From: Chloracidobacterium sp.
GTDB taxonomy: Bacteria; Acidobacteriota; Blastocatellia; Pyrinomonadales; Pyrinomonadaceae
Length of the DNA: 64,000 nt
Assembly (NCBI GenBank): GCA_016716305.1
Contig: JADJWP010000002.1
Location: 1,548,501 to 1,612,500, forward strand
Direction: 5' to 3'
The position numbers and the translations under genes were made by a program. Below the pieces are notes generated by a model. The model was not told the DNA's origin. It searched no databases and saw only the letters and a list, made by a program, of their open reading frames with translations. Below, one piece after another: positions 1 through 7,908 of this stretch (within the stretch, counting starts at the first letter, position 1; every line of letters starts with the position of its first letter).

Positions 1-130
1 ACGGGATGAAGGCAAGGACACCTGAAAAAAGAAATCAGGCTCGTTACTGTTAATAAAGTTATAACGCTGTTAAACTTCCAGGAAATTTGAGCCGTTTTTC
101 AGGGGCAAAGACAGTCCTGAGGATAAGAAT

Positions 131-583
131 TTGAAGAGATCTATCCGAAAGATCTGGCGCATGCTGCCGCCGGCGATCAGGCTACAGATCGTTCGGACGA
201 CGCAGCGGAAGTTCACTGTTTCGGCGGCGGCATTGATCCGCAACGATTCGGGTGAGGTACTGCTGCTGAACCACGTCCTGCGTCCGCTTTCGGGTTGGGG
301 CCTGCCGGGCGGTTTTGTCGATAAAGGCGAGCAGCCCGAAGAAACGATACGACGCGAAGTAATGGAAGAGACCGGGATAAGACTCGCCGATCTATCGCTG
401 CTCCGCGTGAGGACCGTCAACAAGCATATCGAAGTACTCTTTACGGCTGTCGCCGCGGGCGAACCGAGCGTGATGAGCCGCGAGATATTCGAGCTTGGCT
501 GGTTTTCGCCCGGTCGATTGCCCGACGAAATGAGCACCGCCCAAAAGACGATCATCAAAGAGGTTTTCGGTGCGGTTAATTGA
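131..583 (+). CDS. Nudix hydrolase
   Basis: 150 aa. The Nudix box is complete: G61, E67, R75-E76, E79-E80, G82 follow the pattern GX5EX7REUXEEXGU, so the protein should hydrolyse a nucleoside diphosphate linked to another group, using Mg2+ bound by the box glutamates. The substrate cannot be read from the sequence. The start is TTG, preceded by GAGG eight bases upstream; no better ATG lies near. The N-terminal 25 residues are basic and precede the Nudix fold. The next gene, on the same strand 75 bases on, is a phosphoribosyltransferase, so a nucleotide-related role is plausible but only inferred. The opposite-strand open frame over this gene is treated as a shadow. Confidence 0.88.
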   Translation: MKRSIRKIWRMLPPAIRLQIVRTTQRKFTVSAAALIRNDSGEVLLLNHVLRPLSGWGLPGGFVDKGEQPEETIRREVMEETGIRLADLSLLRVRTVNKHIEVLFTAVAAGEPSVMSREIFELGWFSPGRLPDEMSTAQKTIIKEVFGAVN

Positions 584-593
584 TTATGTCTGA

Positions 594-628
594 CCTGATG
601 TCTAGAATGGTAGTTTCACAACATCAGG
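594..628 (+). repeat. Inverted repeat between Nudix and pyrE-like genes
   Basis: CCTGATGT at 594-601 and ACATCAGG at 621-628 are perfect 8-base arms around a 19-base loop. There is no T-run after it, so it is not a convincing terminator. It could be a weak mRNA hairpin or a protein-binding site. Confidence 0.35.
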
Positions 629-658
629 CGATCTAGCTTAAACCTGCAGGAGACAATA

Positions 659-1273
659 ATGGTTGATTTGATTCCCTCTTCAGAATCGGTAATGGAAATT
701 CTAAGGACCACCGGCGCCTATCGCCGCGGTCATTTTATTTATCCGAACGGAAAACACGCTTCGCACTACTTTCAGATGCCGCTGGCGTTTCGTTACTACG
801 ATAACGCCCGGATACTATCGGTCGGATTGAGCCGTATGTTCAGGATGGAAAAGGCGATCTCAAGCCGGCTTCCAAAGGTCTCGGTGATAAGCCCGAGCCC
901 GGGCGGCATCATGGTGGCGTTCGGCGTGCGTGAGGCACTCGGTGCCGACCAGATCTACTGGGCTGAGATGGAAGACGGCAAAAGGCAATTTCGTCAGTAC
1001 ATCGGCGAAGGCGACGTTTATCCGTCGATCATCGTCGACGACATCGTGCGGTCGGGCCGAGCGATCCAGGAGACGGTTGACATCGTCAAGAGCGTCGGTT
1101 CAGAGGTGATCGGGATCGGTGCGATCGCGAGGTTTGAGGATGGGCCGACGGAATTTGAAGGGATCGAGGTCAAGAGTCTTTTGACATTTGACGTCAATTT
1201 CTACGAAACAGAAGACGAGTGGAAAAAGTCGCGAAGCGCTTCGGACGCTGAAGAAGAAAAGGTCCGGTATTGA
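659..1273 (+). CDS. pyrE: Orotate phosphoribosyltransferase-like protein
   Basis: 204 aa. The PRPP-binding loop reads IIVDDIVRSG (near residues 120-130), the type I phosphoribosyltransferase signature, and the N-terminal stretch NGKHASHYFQMPLA resembles the PyrE segment that contacts orotate and PRPP. PyrE joins orotate to PRPP to give OMP in pyrimidine synthesis; length fits (about 200-215 aa). ATG is preceded by AGGAGA with a 6-base gap. Other enzymes of the pathway are absent here. Motifs are more divergent than in well-studied PyrE proteins, so another type I phosphoribosyltransferase cannot be excluded. Confidence 0.75.
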   Translation: MVDLIPSSESVMEILRTTGAYRRGHFIYPNGKHASHYFQMPLAFRYYDNARILSVGLSRMFRMEKAISSRLPKVSVISPSPGGIMVAFGVREALGADQIYWAEMEDGKRQFRQYIGEGDVYPSIIVDDIVRSGRAIQETVDIVKSVGSEVIGIGAIARFEDGPTEFEGIEVKSLLTFDVNFYETEDEWKKSRSASDAEEEKVRY

Positions 1274-1287
1274 TGCCGGAAACCGGG

Positions 1288-1911
1288 TCAGATCTCATGC
1301 CGGTTGGTCAAGGCCTTGTCCATCGTCACTTCATCGACGTATTCAAGGTCAGAACCGACCGGCATTCCCATTGCTATTCGTGTGGTCCTGACACCAAGCG
1401 GTCTTAACAAACGGGCGATGTAATTCGCGGTCGCTTCCCCTTCGGTCGTCGGATTTGTCGCGACAATGACCTCTTTTACCTCTACTCCCTCATTCTTTTC
1501 GGGCATCAACCGAGGAAACAGATTTGCGATCATCAGTTCATCGGGCCCGACGCCGCGGATCGGCGACAGCGAACCGTGGAGAATGTGATAAAGCCCGCGA
1601 AACGAGCGCGTCTTTTCAACCGCAACAAGGTTGTAGGGTTCTTCGACAATGCAGATGATCGAACGGTCGCGTTTTGGATTAGAGCAGTAGAGACACGGAT
1701 CTACATCGGTCAGATTGTTGCAGACCGAGCAAAAGACTATCTTTTCTTTGACCTCGCGAAGAGCCGCGACAAAATTATCGACCTCGTGCTGCGGCCTGCG
1801 AAGTATATAGAACGCCAGCCGCTGCGCCGATTTATGGCCGATGCCCGGCAGGCGTTTGAATTCGTCGATAAGCCGGGCGACCGGTTCTGAATAATCAAGC
1901 ATCTGATTCAC
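1288..1911 (-). CDS. recR: Recombination mediator RecR
   Basis: 207 aa, the usual RecR length. In order: an N-terminal helix-hairpin-helix (LPGIGHKSAQRLAF, residues 21-34), a four-cysteine zinc finger (C61, C64, C73, C76), a Toprim domain (from about residue 85, with VIVATNPTTEGEATA) and the C-terminal region. RecR acts with RecO/RecF to load RecA on gapped DNA. It lies 22 bases downstream of ybaB and is surely co-transcribed with it, the usual arrangement, but dnaX is not upstream here. The 3' end converges with pyrE, 14 bases away. Confidence 0.97.
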   Translation of the reverse strand: MNQMLDYSEPVARLIDEFKRLPGIGHKSAQRLAFYILRRPQHEVDNFVAALREVKEKIVFCSVCNNLTDVDPCLYCSNPKRDRSIICIVEEPYNLVAVEKTRSFRGLYHILHGSLSPIRGVGPDELMIANLFPRLMPEKNEGVEVKEVIVATNPTTEGEATANYIARLLRPLGVRTTRIAMGMPVGSDLEYVDEVTMDKALTNRHEI

Positions 1912-1937
1912 TGCGGAGTTCCGCGTTCCGCATTCAG
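1912..1937 (-). repeat. GCGGA-word hairpin in ybaB-recR spacer
   Basis: On the minus strand this spacer reads GAATGCGGAACGCGGAACTC then CGCAG. GCGGA and TCCGC form a short inverted pair. The word GAATGCGGAAC occurs again in the rpoB-rpoC spacer (40785-40846), so it belongs to a dispersed intergenic repeat family. Confidence 0.45.
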
Positions 1938-2239
1938 ATCAGCCCGGGCGGAAGCATCCCGCCAAGCTTGCCTTTGAGCGACTCTTCGACCTTGCGGTGA
2001 GCTTCATTCAAAGCCGCGACGGTCAGATCCTGGATCATCTCGACATCGCCGTCTTTGACCAGCTCGGGCGAGATCTTTACCTCGATCACTTCAAAATCGC
2101 CTCGCATCTTGACCGTCACGGCACCGCCGCCGGCCGTTGCATCGACCACCGTCTCTTTCATCTCGCGGCCCATCTTTTCCTGCATTTGCTGGGCCTGCTG
2201 CATCATCGAATTAAGGTCAAATCCACCTGGTAACTTCAT
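1934..2239 (-). CDS. ybaB: YbaB/EbfC nucleoid-associated protein
   Basis: 101 aa, matching the family. It begins with a Gly/Met/Gln-rich segment (DLNSMMQQAQQMQEKM) and has the family core GGGAVTVKMRGDFEVIEVKISPE. The family forms dimers that bind DNA and coat the nucleoid. It is the first gene of a two-gene unit with recR. The upstream neighbour (SIMPL protein) is divergent, so the promoter lies in 2240-2412. Confidence 0.94.
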   Translation of the reverse strand: MKLPGGFDLNSMMQQAQQMQEKMGREMKETVVDATAGGGAVTVKMRGDFEVIEVKISPELVKDGDVEMIQDLTVAALNEAHRKVEESLKGKLGGMLPPGLI

Positions 2240-2418
2240 CGTTTTTGTTTCCTTTGATCAAATCCTGTCGATTGAGCAATCGTAACTTTACCCACCCAGT
2301 TTTGCAAACCACACTTTTTTTACGCGACCGGCTGCTCAATATGAAAAAACGGCTTTGGTTTTTGCGAATTAGGAGTATTATCACTCTGAAGATCAGCAGG
2401 TTACTTGAGAGGATGAAT

Positions 2419-3156
2419 ATGGATAACGGGCGTACGTTTCAATGGTTCAATTCCGGTACGGCACTGGCGATCGGGATCGTGATCGCATCGGTCATTTTCG
2501 GATGGTTCTATTCGACGGCGAAACGGGGTGACGAAGCGATAACCGTCACAGGCTCGGCGAAGAGGCGAATAACCTCGGATCTCGTCGTCTGGAGCGCCGG
2601 GGTCTCGTCGCAGTCGGCGCAGCTCACCGAGGCCTATCGGCAATTGTCAGACAATATCCCGCGGATAGAGCAGTATTTGCTTTCAAAGGGAATACCCGAA
2701 GACCAGATGACCGTCTCGTCGATCGCGTCGTCGACCATCAAGAAGCGCGACTCCGAAGGAAACGAGACCGGCGAAATAACCGGCTATAACCTGACGCAGC
2801 AGATCGAGGTCCGCTCGACCGACGTGGCGAAGATCGCCCAGATCGCCCGCGAAGCCACCGAACTTATCAATCAGGGCATCCTGATCGAATCGAGCGCTCC
2901 GAAGTATTACTACACGAAGATCGGCGACCTAAAGATCGAAATGCTTGGCGAAGCGGCGAAGGACGCAAAGGAACGCGCCGAGCGGATAGCCCAGTCGACC
3001 GGAAACTCGATCGGCTCGGTCCGGTCCGCGAAAATGGGCGTGCTTCAGATAACGGCGGCCGATTCGACCGATGTTTCGGACTACGGGATGTACGACACAA
3101 CGACCATCGACAAAGATATGACCGCGGTCGTGAATGTCAGCTTTGCCGTGAATTGA
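2419..3156 (+). CDS. SIMPL-domain (DUF541) protein
   Basis: 245 aa from the chosen ATG. One N-terminal membrane anchor (about residues 10-30) is followed by a SIMPL domain: ITVTGSAKRRITSDLVVWSAGVSSQ opens it and VNVSFAV closes it. The family is periplasmic or membrane-anchored; its molecular role is poorly known. In-frame ATGs exist at 2341, 2413 and 2419. I chose 2419 because GAGAGG sits 6 bases before it and a TATTAT box at 2376-2381 would start transcription after 2341. The gene runs divergently from ybaB. Confidence 0.82.
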   Translation: MDNGRTFQWFNSGTALAIGIVIASVIFGWFYSTAKRGDEAITVTGSAKRRITSDLVVWSAGVSSQSAQLTEAYRQLSDNIPRIEQYLLSKGIPEDQMTVSSIASSTIKKRDSEGNETGEITGYNLTQQIEVRSTDVAKIAQIAREATELINQGILIESSAPKYYYTKIGDLKIEMLGEAAKDAKERAERIAQSTGNSIGSVRSAKMGVLQITAADSTDVSDYGMYDTTTIDKDMTAVVNVSFAVN

Positions 3157-3163
3157 TCGGACT

Positions 3164-3191
3164 CATTTGCCAATGCTGAGATCGGCAAATG
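3164..3191 (+). repeat. Hairpin between SIMPL and TPR genes
   Basis: CATTTGCC (3164-3171) and GGCAAATG (3184-3191) are perfect 8-base arms with a 12-base loop. No T-run follows. A TAGAAT -10-like box at 3196-3201 lies directly after it, so it may be an operator rather than a terminator. Confidence 0.4.
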
Positions 3192-3213
3192 CGTGTAGAA
3201 TTTCGGCGACATT

Positions 3214-3609
3214 ATGAAAGGGATAATATTGCCGCTTGTTGTGCTCGTGCTTGTCTTTTCAGCCGCCGGCCAGCAGCCCGTGACCGCCGAAGATTATTTC
3301 AAACGGGCGAATACTTCGCTCGACAAGGGAGATTACGACGCGGCGATCGCTGATTGTACGCAGGCCATCCGGTTGAGGCCGATCGCCTGGGGAGCTTTCA
3401 ACGATCGCGGAAAGGCCTATCAAAAACGCGGCAACCTGAACGCGGCGATCGCAGAGCTTTATTATCTGCGAGGTATAGTCTACCGCGACCAGAAAAAACC
3501 GTTTCAGGCGGCTGCCGATATGCGGCAGGCGTTGAAAGTAGATCCCAGTTATGAGGATGCAAAGAACGAGCTTGCCCGGCTGAGCAAGCCCGTCCGAAAG
3601 GGCCGCTAG
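3214..3609 (+). CDS. Small TPR-repeat protein with signal peptide
   Basis: 131 aa. A signal peptide (GIILPLVVLVLVFSAAGQQ) is followed by about two TPR units: DYFKRANTSLDKGDYDAAIADCTQAIRL and YYLRGIVYRDQKKPFQAAADMRQALKVDPS. TPR proteins mediate protein contacts; no partner is evident. The central repeat looks shortened, since AIAELYYLRGIVYRD joins the end of one unit to the start of another. The stop overlaps the stop of the convergent outer-membrane gene. The ATG is about 12 bases after a TAGAAT box and has no clear ribosome-binding site. Confidence 0.8.
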   Translation: MKGIILPLVVLVLVFSAAGQQPVTAEDYFKRANTSLDKGDYDAAIADCTQAIRLRPIAWGAFNDRGKAYQKRGNLNAAIAELYYLRGIVYRDQKKPFQAAADMRQALKVDPSYEDAKNELARLSKPVRKGR

Positions 3610-5027
3610 TGCTTCATTTTCGATGGGCGAAACCGCAGGAACAGCTGCCAGCCGGTATGCTGCGTGCCGCCGTAATACGGTGTTAGAGCCGACGGATTGG
3701 AATTGAATGTAAGCATTCCGCCAAGCCCGACATCGACACCCTTGCCTTTCACGAGGTCGCGAACATAACCGGCCGAATAGGTTCCCAGCCAGAAAGTCCC
3801 TTCGTGGAGCGGGTCCTCGTGCGGTATGACAAGCTCATGTCCGTCTTTCTGCGCTCTTTCGATCCGGCCGAATAGCGAGTTCTTGCCAAATGTGTAATCG
3901 GTCTCGAAAAGGAACGTATTGGTCGCGTGTCCTTCCTTGTAATTCTGGCCCCAGATGAAAGTACTTGCCCAGTTTCGATCCTCGCTGATCGCTTTGTTGT
4001 AAATAGCGGACGCTGTGGTCCGCCGGAGATGGTCGAGTTCGGGTTCGGCCCGCTCGGGTCTTTTCAGATAGCCATGCGAGATCTGGAACGACCAATCCTC
4101 TGTCGGGTTGAAAGTAAAACGGCCGCTGAACGAATTGAGCCGCAGCGTATCGAACGCCCAGCGGTTCTCGTCAGGCTCGGTTCCGTTGAACACACTGCCT
4201 TCGATCTTGAACTTGCCAAAATTATAGCCGCCGGTTATCACGCCCCAGGTGATATGCGATGCATCCTGCCAATGATGCCCGATCGGGGCATCGGGGTTGT
4301 TTGCGCCCGACGGCCGATGGAGAAACATCGGCGGCCCAAGCGCAGGTTCACCGACGATGCCTCCGTAGATAAAAAACGACTGTTTGTCATTCACTTTGAA
4401 TGAATATGAGGCCGCGAGTTCCGAGATCAGATCGTGCGGGTGCTGGCGATCGTGGATCGGCTCGCCGCGGTAAAGCTCGCCCGATTGGTAAAGCAGCGGG
4501 TAGCCCCAGCCTCGTTCGATCGCCGGATCGAGGCTTGCCATCACCCGAAGCCCAAGCTGCGAGCGTTCGCTTAGCGGCCTGGAATACATCGCCATGAACA
4601 TCGTCGGTGCACTGACGCGCGATCGGCCTCCTTTTCCGGCGACCGAAATGTCGCGGTCAGATCCGACCTGCGTATAACGCAGAAATCCCGTGCCCATAAG
4701 CATCAGCATTCCGCCATCCTGATACATTTTTGAATAGGCGTGCATCGGCGACGAATCGGGCAGCCACGACGTCCCGGAACCTTCACGATTCATCGGGTCG
4801 CCGATATCAATGGTCGAGCGCATCTGATGGCTGCCATGTTCGGCTTTCTTCTCGCCGCCCTTGCCGCCGTGATCGTGCGGTGTCGGGGTCGGCGTCGGTG
4901 TCGCTGTATGTCCGTGATGCGCGGCCGGTGTTGGGGTCGGGGTAGGCGTCGGTTTTCCGTGGTCGTGTTGCGCCGCTGCGGTTGCGGTAAGTGCAAATAA
5001 GAATAATGAATACAGAACGATCTTCAC
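3606..5027 (-). CDS. Outer-membrane protein with His-rich Thr-Pro N-terminal linker
   Basis: 473 aa. A signal peptide (KIVLYSLFLFALTATAAAQ) precedes a linker of HDHG/HHGH clusters separated by PTPTPT runs. The rest alternates in short amphipathic strands with many aromatics and a final strand WQLFLRFRPSK, typical of a beta-barrel. The histidine clusters suggest metal (copper or zinc) binding; that is inference. The open frame extends to a TTG at 5045, but the codons at 5034-5040 are themselves a strong ribosome-binding site (AAGGAGGG), so the GTG at 5027 is the true start. A Cys-rich lipoprotein gene lies 99 bases upstream on the same strand. Confidence 0.75.
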   Translation of the reverse strand: MKIVLYSLFLFALTATAAAQHDHGKPTPTPTPTPAAHHGHTATPTPTPTPHDHGGKGGEKKAEHGSHQMRSTIDIGDPMNREGSGTSWLPDSSPMHAYSKMYQDGGMLMLMGTGFLRYTQVGSDRDISVAGKGGRSRVSAPTMFMAMYSRPLSERSQLGLRVMASLDPAIERGWGYPLLYQSGELYRGEPIHDRQHPHDLISELAASYSFKVNDKQSFFIYGGIVGEPALGPPMFLHRPSGANNPDAPIGHHWQDASHITWGVITGGYNFGKFKIEGSVFNGTEPDENRWAFDTLRLNSFSGRFTFNPTEDWSFQISHGYLKRPERAEPELDHLRRTTASAIYNKAISEDRNWASTFIWGQNYKEGHATNTFLFETDYTFGKNSLFGRIERAQKDGHELVIPHEDPLHEGTFWLGTYSAGYVRDLVKGKGVDVGLGGMLTFNSNPSALTPYYGGTQHTGWQLFLRFRPSKMKH

Positions 5028-5126
5028 AAAGTCCCTCCTTTGCAAAACAGTAAACGCTCGATCGGCAGTGATGCCGAATGGCTTTTGAACGCGAAAATTC
5101 GCTTGAATGAAAAAGCTATTGGCGGT

Positions 5127-5555
5127 TTACAGGCGCGGAGGTGCCCTGGCCGGGCCGGAATGCCGTTGGGGTGAAAGGTATTTCGAGCCGATCTGCGAAG
5201 GAGGCGGTTGAGTGATGACCGACGCAGATTCGAACGAGATACCGTCGTCGGGAGCTTCGGCCGTTAGATCATCGCTTGAGTCGGCCTTTGCCTTCTTGGT
5301 GTCCGATTTTGCGGCGATGACCGGAACCGGATTGCGGACGAAGCATTCGCAATCGGTGTCGATCGCATTCGACCGGACACCTTCGATCGGCGGTGCTTTG
5401 TGAACTTCGCCGTGCGACGATGCGTGACACGACGACGAGGCCTTTGCCGGTTCGTCAGGCTGGTGGTGCGAACACGCGCACGCCGAAACCGCCGACACAA
5501 GGAGTGAAAGCGTTACGAGGATCAAGGTCAACGATCGTCGGATTCGGCCGGCCAT
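5127..5555 (-). CDS. Small Cys/His-containing lipoprotein
   Basis: 142 aa. MAGRIRRSLTLILVTLSLLV leads to a lipobox VSAC, followed by ACSHH, SSCHASSHGEVH and DCECF, so the mature protein is a lipoprotein rich in Cys and His near its N-terminus. I do not recognise the family. It sits upstream of the His-rich outer-membrane protein and may form a metal-related pair with it (inference). The frame opens further upstream, but ATG 5555 directly precedes the signal peptide and lies just after a promoter (TTGCAA, 16 bases, TATAAT at 5565-5570), leaving almost no leader. Confidence 0.68.
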   Translation of the reverse strand: MAGRIRRSLTLILVTLSLLVSAVSACACSHHQPDEPAKASSSCHASSHGEVHKAPPIEGVRSNAIDTDCECFVRNPVPVIAAKSDTKKAKADSSDDLTAEAPDDGISFESASVITQPPPSQIGSKYLSPQRHSGPARAPPRL

Positions 5556-5564
5556 TGATTCCAG

Positions 5565-5592
5565 ATTATAGAAACTAAGATCGCGATTGCAA
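5565..5592 (-). promoter_or_regulatory. Sigma-70-type promoter for the lipoprotein gene
   Basis: On the minus strand, TTGCAA (5587-5592), a 16-base spacer and TATAAT (5565-5570). Transcription should begin near 5558, 3 bases before the ATG, with no ribosome-binding site between. The mRNA is probably leaderless. Confidence 0.55.
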
Positions 5593-5695
5593 ATGAGATA
5601 AAAACTAAATTGACCGCATGGCTCGGGCTTGCTTTCGCGGTTGTTGAGACGGTCGAGGCAGGCCAATTCGACTTCCAACTCACGGCATGGCGTGT

Positions 5696-5701
5696 TATAA
5701 A
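5696..5701 (+). promoter_or_regulatory. Extended -10 box just before uvrD-type helicase
   Basis: TGTTATAAA gives a TG-N extended -10 with TATAAA at 5696-5701. The -35 region is poor. The predicted start is near 5708, 4 bases before the helicase ATG, so translation may be leaderless. Confidence 0.4.
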
Positions 5702-5711
5702 TGAAACACGC

Positions 5712-7850
5712 ATGGCCCGATATGTGATAAAACGCGACCAGAGTTCGCTGCCCGAGCGGCTGACACGATACAAGAGCGAGCTTAATGAAGAACAGTTCGC
5801 GGTGGTCACCGCGCAGCCCAAAGCGACCCTGGTGGTGGCTGGTGCGGGAACCGGCAAGACGCGGGCGATAACGTATCGCGTCGCTTACCTGATAGAACAG
5901 GGTGTATCACCGCAGCGGATCTTGCTGGCAACATTCACCAACCGTGCGTCGCGCGAGATGCTCCGCCGGGTAGAGTCGCTAACGGGTTCGCAAAATGTTC
6001 ATCGGGTTTGGGGCGGAACTTTCCACCGCATAGCAAACCTGATACTCCGCCGCCACGCGACATCGCTCGGGTACGACCAGAATTATTCCATTCTCGACAG
6101 CGAGGACGCGCGCGATTTCGTGAACGTCTGCATCGACGAGGCGGCCATCGACACCAAAGCGAAACGCTTTCCGAAGGCCGAGGTCGTACAAGACATCATC
6201 AGCTACGCCAACAATACTGATCTTCCGCTCGAGAACGTGATCGCCGGTAAATATCCGTATTTCGAAATGCTTGCTCCGCAGATCAAGCGCGTCGATGCGA
6301 TATATCAATCGCGGAAGGTCGAGCGCAACGTGATGGACTATGACGACCTGCTGCTAAAGCTGAAACAACTGCTTGTCGAAAAGAAAGAGATCGCCGAGCT
6401 TTACGCCGAGCAGTTTCAGCACATTCTCGTTGACGAGTATCAGGACACAAATCGACTGCAGGCCGAGGTAATCGACCTGCTTGCGGTAAAGCACCGGAAT
6501 GTGATGGTCGTCGGGGATGACGCTCAATCGATATTTGCCTGGCGTGGGGCCGAGTTCACCAACATATACGAATTTCCAAAGCGATATCCCGAGGCTCAGT
6601 TGTTCAAGCTCGAGACCAATTACCGCTCAACACCGGAGATCCTCGGCTTGGCCAACGTCTCGATCGCAAATAACAGGCGTCAGTTTCCCAAGATGCTGAA
6701 AGCGGTGAAGCGCTCGCGCGATATCAGGCCGGCGCTTGTTCCCTGCTCTGACGTCGAACAGCAATCGGCTTTTATCGCCTCGCGGATACTCGAACTTCGC
6801 GACGAGGGCACGAGCCTCGAGGACATCGCCGTAATGTACCGTTCGCACTATCATTCGATCGAGCTGCAGCTTGAGCTTTCGCGGCGAAACATTCCTTACC
6901 GTGTGCAGTCGGGCGTAAGGTTCTTTGAACAGGCCCATATCAAGGACGTCATCTCATATCTTCGCGTGATAGTAAATCCCCGCGACGAGCTTGCGTGGAA
7001 GCGGATCCTGAAACTCTTGCCCGGCGTTGGGAATGTAACGGCGAACCGGGTCTTCGAGGCTATCGCGCTGTCCGACGCGGTGAAGCTCCGAGCCGGAGAC
7101 GCCGAAACGTACGGCCTTGTTCGCGGATCGGTCTCGGGCATTACCGGTGCCGTCGCGGCGATCAAACAAGCCGTCCAGGTCTCGAAAGGTGCCCGAAAGG
7201 GGCTTGAGGATCTGATCGTGCTTCTCGAGACGCTGGTCTCCGATGAGTTTCGCGACCGGCCGGCGCGGCAGATAACCCACATCTTCGAGAACGGATACGA
7301 GCAGTTTCTGCTTGAGAACTTCGAGAATGCCGAAGCCCGCAGCGAGGACATCCGCGGCCTGGCACAGTTCGCACAGAGGTACGAAACGACCGAAGGCTTG
7401 CTTTCGGAGCTTGCCCTGCTCGCGACCGAACGATTCAAAGAGCCGCAGCCGTTAGTTGGCGAAGAGGTGATCGAAGGCGGCGAGGACGACGAGCTGCTGA
7501 CGCTCACGTCGGTCCACCAGGCGAAGGGCCTGGAATGGAAAGCGGTCTTCATCATCTGGGCCGCCGAAGGCAAATTCCCAAGCCCACGATCGCTCCGCGA
7601 GATCGACGCCGAGGAGGAAGAACGCCGCCTTTGGTATGTCGCCCTGACGCGTGCCAAGGACGAGCTTTACATCACTTATCCGCTCTTGATGACCGATTAC
7701 AACCGGCAGACCGTGCTGCAGAAACCTTCGCGTTTCGTCAGCGAATGTCCTCCCGCACTTTTTGAGATCTGGGACCTCGAGGACGAGTCTCCGACGGTCG
7801 ATGGCCCACAGCTGGCCGCGGCCGCGACACCAAGCGAATACCTCAACTGA
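5712..7850 (+). CDS. UvrD/PcrA-family superfamily 1 DNA helicase
   Basis: 712 aa. All SF1A motifs are visible: Q-motif region (LNEEQFAVV), Walker A GAGTGKT (44-50), LVDEYQDTN (motif II), GDDAQSIFAWRGA (III), ETNYRSTPEI (IV), LTSVHQAKGLEWKAVFI (V) and WYVALTRAKDELYI (VI). Such enzymes move 3'-5' on single-stranded DNA in repair, replication restart or clearing of RecA. The sequence is somewhat divergent and C-terminally short compared with PcrA, so I do not assign pcrA or uvrD. The ATG at 5712 is chosen because the longer frame lacks conserved sequence and crosses the promoter. Confidence 0.93.
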   Translation: MARYVIKRDQSSLPERLTRYKSELNEEQFAVVTAQPKATLVVAGAGTGKTRAITYRVAYLIEQGVSPQRILLATFTNRASREMLRRVESLTGSQNVHRVWGGTFHRIANLILRRHATSLGYDQNYSILDSEDARDFVNVCIDEAAIDTKAKRFPKAEVVQDIISYANNTDLPLENVIAGKYPYFEMLAPQIKRVDAIYQSRKVERNVMDYDDLLLKLKQLLVEKKEIAELYAEQFQHILVDEYQDTNRLQAEVIDLLAVKHRNVMVVGDDAQSIFAWRGAEFTNIYEFPKRYPEAQLFKLETNYRSTPEILGLANVSIANNRRQFPKMLKAVKRSRDIRPALVPCSDVEQQSAFIASRILELRDEGTSLEDIAVMYRSHYHSIELQLELSRRNIPYRVQSGVRFFEQAHIKDVISYLRVIVNPRDELAWKRILKLLPGVGNVTANRVFEAIALSDAVKLRAGDAETYGLVRGSVSGITGAVAAIKQAVQVSKGARKGLEDLIVLLETLVSDEFRDRPARQITHIFENGYEQFLLENFENAEARSEDIRGLAQFAQRYETTEGLLSELALLATERFKEPQPLVGEEVIEGGEDDELLTLTSVHQAKGLEWKAVFIIWAAEGKFPSPRSLREIDAEEEERRLWYVALTRAKDELYITYPLLMTDYNRQTVLQKPSRFVSECPPALFEIWDLEDESPTVDGPQLAAAATPSEYLN

Positions 7851-7908
7851 CCTTTCCGCTGATACGAAATCTTCCGGTGCTTCGCGTGAAACAGCGAAGG
7901 AGGTTCGT

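Noticed and set aside
70..558. Minus-strand open frame of 162 codons over the Nudix gene
   Set aside because: Antisense shadow of a gene with a complete Nudix box; no ribosome-binding site or family resemblance.
2240..2412. SRP RNA or other small RNA gene next to ybaB-recR
   Set aside because: The conserved SRP apical sequence was looked for and not found.
6896..7657. Minus-strand open frame of 253 codons inside the helicase gene
   Set aside because: Ser/Arg-rich sequence typical of antisense reading of a GC-rich gene; the helicase motifs on the plus strand are unambiguous.
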